Positions 61,103-64,000 of a stretch of DNA of 64,000 nucleotides are shown here, in pieces. Each line of letters starts with the position of its first letter. Positions within the stretch are counted from its first letter, which is position 1. The notes beneath the pieces were generated by a model. That model saw nothing but the letters and a program-made list of their open reading frames with translations. It was not told the origin of the DNA and did no database searches. Location of the stretch: NCBI GenBank assembly GCA_039105265.1, contig JAPFFF010000020.1, positions 2,125,001 through 2,189,000 on the forward strand. The letters run 5' to 3'. The position numbers and the translations under genes are program-made. The DNA is from Tritrichomonas musculus (lineage: Eukaryota; Parabasalia; Tritrichomonadida; Tritrichomonadidae).

Positions 61103-62467
61103 TTAAATGTAAAGCATCTTCTTAAATGGTAAGAATTGCATTTCAATGACAAATGATTCATTGTTTGGTACCAGAACAGGAATATTATTATGACGCCCTG
61201 AATATAATTCTATCCAAAATCTTTGATCAGTTGAGTTCAGTTTGAAGTACTTGATAGGACTGAAGTATATTTGACTATTGCCTAAATAATATTTATTTGA
61301 TTGCTCAGCTATTGATGAATATACTTTACACGAATGTCTATCCCAAATATTTTTAAAATCTAATCTTCTGCACCATTTATCATTAAATTTATATGGATTA
61401 TTTTGATATGGTTTATCTCCTATATTAAATAAATCAGCAAAATCAGTATTCTTATAGTTAGAATCTGTTCTATCACTTTCTCTAAAATTAATCTTGAAAT
61501 CAACATAGTATAGACCTAATTCGACAAAATCATTTTCCCCTGGTATTGGTTTTGGTGTAGGTGTTGGTGTAGGTGTTGGTGTAGGTGTTGGTGTAGGTGT
61601 TGGTGTTGGAAAATCTTCATAATCGGTTATCTCTGGTGCCATATATATAAATGATGGTTTGGAACTTGTATTTTTTTCTAAGTTCTGTGGTGAAAAAATG
61701 GTTTCGACAAATGTTTTCTTTTCATAATCATAATATCCATCCATTTGAAAATCGCTTCGGCTTCTATCAATCTTATCTTGGTGAAAGAGGGGAACAATCT
61801 TTTCTTTATGCTCTTTAAACCAATTATCGATTTTTGTTTGATATTCTTGATACTTTTCTCGGGCATTAAATAGAAATGTTAACACATCTTTCACAAAATA
61901 AAAACGTCCAAATAATGGATTGATATATTCTTTAGTGATAGCTTTATATTGTTCATATATTGTTTTTAGGTCATCAGTTGTTATTTTATATTTATTTTTA
62001 TTAATTTCATTAAATTCCTTAAATTTTTTATTTAATTGGTTATTTATATCATCAAATATTTTTCTCATATCATTATCCGTCGATAACCAAGATATAACAT
62101 GGATTGTTAATTCTATTTTTGATTTTTTTGGTAATTTGTCATATATTTCGTCATTATTTATTTCTTTATCTTTATCCTCTGCCTTTTCTTCCTTTGCCTT
62201 TTCTTCCTTTGCCTTTAGTTCATCAAAGTCCTTCCTCAAATATTTTCGAATGCTAAAATCAAATTCTAATTTTCTTCTTCGAGCCATTAAATAAATACTT
62301 CTCACGCCTACAATTGATTCCCCTCTATTCGAAGTACACCATTCTTGAGGAAAATTAAAGTAATATCGATTAGGTTTGCTTGGGTCTTGTTCTCCATCTT
62401 CTAAAAAGTAAGCATATTCAATTGGTATAGGAGTTTGTTCTTCTGTCGGATTAAGTGTTGGATACAT
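61103..62467 (-). CDS. Polinton B protein with (TP)n linker, candidate minor capsid or structural protein
   Basis: I use the ATG at 62467 (MYPTLNPTEEQTPIP). About 454 residues: a beta-rich start with YYFNFPQEW and ESIVGVRSIYLMARRR, a Lys/Glu-rich helical part (LKAKEEKAKEEKAEDKDKE), a helical middle, a (TP)n linker, and a beta-rich end (VELGLYYVDFKINF; FVIEMQFLPFKKML). The opening text is of the kind seen in minor capsid proteins, but I cannot assign it firmly. It is the outermost gene at the right end of B. Confidence 0.6.
   Translation of the reverse strand: MYPTLNPTEEQTPIPIEYAYFLEDGEQDPSKPNRYYFNFPQEWCTSNRGESIVGVRSIYLMARRRKLEFDFSIRKYLRKDFDELKAKEEKAKEEKAEDKDKEINNDEIYDKLPKKSKIELTIHVISWLSTDNDMRKIFDDINNQLNKKFKEFNEINKNKYKITTDDLKTIYEQYKAITKEYINPLFGRFYFVKDVLTFLFNAREKYQEYQTKIDNWFKEHKEKIVPLFHQDKIDRSRSDFQMDGYYDYEKKTFVETIFSPQNLEKNTSSKPSFIYMAPEITDYEDFPTPTPTPTPTPTPTPTPTPKPIPGENDFVELGLYYVDFKINFRESDRTDSNYKNTDFADLFNIGDKPYQNNPYKFNDKWCRRLDFKNIWDRHSCKVYSSIAEQSNKYYLGNSQIYFSPIKYFKLNSTDQRFWIELYSGRHNNIPVLVPNNESFVIEMQFLPFKKMLYI
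61550..61612. repeat. Short tandem GGTGTAGGTGTT repeat encoding (TP)n
   Basis: This is a 12-bp repeat inside the gene at 61103. A related G-rich repeat (GGCGTAGGTGTAGGC) lies at about 46590-46670 in the gene at 46566. Slippage of these tracts would vary linker length. Confidence 0.7.
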
Positions 62468-62756
62468 TTTTATAAAAATATTAAAATATAAAAACAAAAG
62501 TGCAAAAACCAACCCTGAGAGGCCTTTTTCTGAATTACTTATAAAAGAGATCTACTCCAAATGAAATCCTTATTGAAAGGAGCCGTCCGTTAACTAGGGG
62601 AAGTTAATGGCCTCGATCAGGAAGATGGAAACTTAACTCAATAAGTTTTTTGTTTGCGGAATAATTGTTAACGAACAACTCACAACTTGGCCACAAATCC
62701 AAGTTTTCACAGATTTCACTCAAAGTCCACTCTTTCTCATAACTCAGAAAAAATGC

Positions 62757-62818
62757 GTTCCGGATATATGTCGAACCTAGGATGTTAGGTAGGGAGTTTA
62801 ACCATTACGACACACGCA
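62757..62818 (-). tRNA. tRNA-like relic with Pol III-type boxes
   Basis: On the minus strand the stretch starts GCGTGTGTCGTAATGGTTAA and contains AGGTTCGACA (B box-like). It ends GGAACGCA, followed by TTTTTT. The outer ends pair for four base pairs, but the T stem and anticodon stem do not fold normally, so I regard it as a decayed tRNA or tRNA-derived sequence. Confidence 0.35.
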
Positions 62819-62945
62819 TAGACAAAGATGGAAACTCGATTTTGAATAAATATAAAACCAAATAAATATTGAAATATATTCTAATAACTCAAATAATATA
62901 TTCAGAATTTAGTTTTAAAAATAAACCATCCAAAAATATTCTTGT

Positions 62946-63010
62946 ATGGGGTCATAGCTCAATGGAAATATTTGGTGGAAAGTTACATGGTTCGAAAAAT
63001 AGAAAGTCCG
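62946..63010 (+). tRNA. Second tRNA-like relic
   Basis: GGGGTCATAGCTCAATGG resembles the 5' end and A box of a tRNA, and ATGGTTCGAAA further on resembles a B box. The arms do not close, so it is at most a relic. Confidence 0.3.
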
Positions 63011-63528
63011 ACATTTTTTATAAAAATTAATTTTAATAAATTATAACCATAAACTTGTAAAAATAATAAAAAATTTTATCTATCAATTTATTAATAAAAT
63101 TTTCTTTCACAAATATTATAATTTTAAAGGAAAAAATTTTATTTCTCAATTTTGGGCATGAAAATTTTAAGGTTGACTTGCGTTTGACATTAAGTTGACA
63201 AATGTTTGACATGCGCAAGCTTGAGCAAGATTGAACAAGACTGAGCAAGCTTGTGCAAGAAGAAAATTTAAATTCAAAAAGTGGAACAAAAATTTTGAAA
63301 AATTAATTAAAATCCATAATAAAATAATCAAAATTTAAATTCAAAAAGTGAAAAAATAATATTAAAATATCTTAGTGTCTAGTTAACTTTTTAAGAATAT
63401 TTTTATAAAATCTTTTCAAAATATTTGAGAGAAAAAAATATACTTATGGCATAAAAATATTTGAGAGAAAATATTAACTCAATTTCTACTCAATATTTCA
63501 GGGTCGTGCCTATACAAGAAATACCGTA

Positions 63529-63752
63529 TTTTCGGGTGTAGAATTCAAAAAACACCATTAGAAAGCTCAAAAACTACTCCATACCTTGGAAATGACATTG
63601 GCAGAATAGTGAAAGTAGAGAGTGTGTACTTACGATAGGTTTTCATAGGGTATTTGGCCGGGTAGCGAGGCCCAAGCGAAGGTGTACCTGAGCTTGGTGG
63701 CGAGCAGTGTAGGCTGGGGTGAAGAATGAATCCCAGCCTATACTATACTACT
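63529..63752 (-). repeat. Right terminal inverted repeat of Polinton B
   Basis: This is the reverse complement of 38523-38746 over 224 bp with two differences by eye. It ends CTATACTATACTACT, followed by the duplicated GAAAG. Confidence 0.9.
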
Positions 63753-63757
63753 GAAAG

Positions 63758-63907
63758 GCATCTACAAAATATCCGGATTTTATTGCTGGTATTCAGGACA
63801 TCCCCGTCATTGCCTCTCAACAAATCGTCTATCGGCAAGTTTGTTTCCGATATGATATGATTTATTATTTCATCCGAGTTATTGTAAAGCAATTTACTTG
63901 TATTCAT
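63758..63907 (-). pseudogene. Element A sequence beyond the insertion, probably part of its integrase gene
   Basis: A short minus-strand frame begins at an ATG at 63907 and runs to the edge of element B. By position and orientation it is the part of element A's integrase gene that lies on this side of the insertion. It is a fossil at this locus. Confidence 0.6.
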
Positions 63908-63924
63908 TTTTTATTTGGTAGAAA

Positions 63925-64000
63925 ATGTCTCAAGAACAGCCCGCTCTCCTCCCTCTCAAAAACTGGCACGGTAGAAAAACTTTCGCCACTCCTACTCTGA
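63925..64000 (+). CDS. Start of a further element A gene (partial, runs off the right edge)
   Basis: An ATG at 63925 opens a frame (MSQEQPALLPLKNWHGR) to the window edge. It is divergent, 17 bp away, from the minus-strand frame ending at 63907. Too little is seen to name it; the GC content matches element A genes. Confidence 0.5.
   Translation, partial: MSQEQPALLPLKNWHGRKTFATPTL

Larger units (their letters stand above)
62468..63528. other. Right noncoding region of Polinton B with tRNA-like relics
   Basis: About 1.06 kb without a supported gene separates the last gene from the right terminal repeat. It contains two tRNA-like stretches (listed separately) and AT-rich sequence with the short motif GAGCAAG/GAACAAG repeated near 63220-63250. 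The minus frame at 63033-63248 is not convincing. Confidence 0.4.
38518..63757. mobile_element. Maverick/Polinton element B, nested in element A, with 5-bp target duplication
   Basis: The element spans 38523-63752 (25,230 bp). Its 224-bp terminal inverted repeats begin AGTAGTATAGTATAGGCTGG and differ at only two positions by my reading. GAAAG flanks it on both sides (38518-38522 and 63753-63757). It carries polymerase, integrase, packaging ATPase, major capsid protein and about fifteen further frames. All the long frames are open, so it looks whole, and near-identical ends make it young. Confidence 0.9.
32883..64000. mobile_element. Maverick/Polinton element A (left part and continuation; right end outside the window)
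   Basis: The left end at about 32883 reads GTAGTATAGTATAGGCT, the same terminal motif as element B. A carries a protein-primed DNA polymerase (33309-36731) and a retroviral-type integrase (36747-38522). Element B is inserted in the integrase region, and A resumes at 63758 with another gene starting at 63925. The opposite terminal repeat lies beyond the window. A is older than B because B lies inside it. It is broken at least by that insertion; no other gross break is evident in the part seen. Confidence 0.8.

Overview
The window reads as nuclear DNA of a parabasalid protist, most likely Tritrichomonas or a close trichomonad. It is strongly AT-rich, its genes appear intronless, and it carries host families that trichomonads expand: degenerate TKL/CAMK-type kinases, kinase plus Sel1-repeat proteins, ankyrin proteins of the DUF3447 type, and large type I surface proteins. 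About three quarters of the window is mobile or repeated DNA. The genus is an inference; no rRNA or other species marker is present.

Host part (1-19,100): a pseudokinase/Sel1 protein runs off the left edge on the minus strand and is divergent from a multipass membrane protein with a degenerate lipase-like domain. A 54-bp minisatellite follows with a kinase relic behind it, then an intact TKL-like pseudokinase. Next come a 1051-residue type I surface protein, a tRNA-Val(AAC) with a Pol III T-run, and a CAMK-like kinase with a basic, serine-rich tail. A non-autonomous hAT element follows, with an 8-bp target duplication. The last host gene is an ankyrin gene whose 3' end has expanded as six exact 188-bp units, a period that breaks frame at every copy.

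Transposon nest (19,700-32,900): an 8.1-kb Mutator-like (MULE) transposon carries a 692-residue DDE/SWIM transposase. The transposase lies between two inverted arms, each a terminal segment plus about 20 or 18 copies of a 135-bp satellite. Near it are a low-complexity repeat, AT-rich palindromes, a decayed Tc1/mariner element with TA duplications, and a perfect 27-bp inverted repeat at 19,756 and 31,986 that brackets the nest.

Maverick/Polinton part (32,883 to the end): element A begins at about 32,883 and carries a protein-primed DNA polymerase and an integrase. Element B (38,523-63,752, 25.2 kb, 224-bp terminal repeats differing at 2 positions, 5-bp GAAAG duplication) sits inside the integrase region of A, and A resumes at 63,758 and runs out of the window. 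B looks whole. It carries polymerase, integrase, packaging ATPase, double jelly-roll major capsid, candidate minor capsid proteins, a membrane-active-like small protein, two HNH nucleases and a GIY-YIG-like protein. It also has a block of very large paralogous proteins of unknown role. The polymerase would copy the linear element, the integrase would insert it, and the capsid and ATPase genes form the virion-like module. A separate 1.3-kb cassette bounded by 64-bp inverted repeats lies inside B and is one of the least explained parts of the window.
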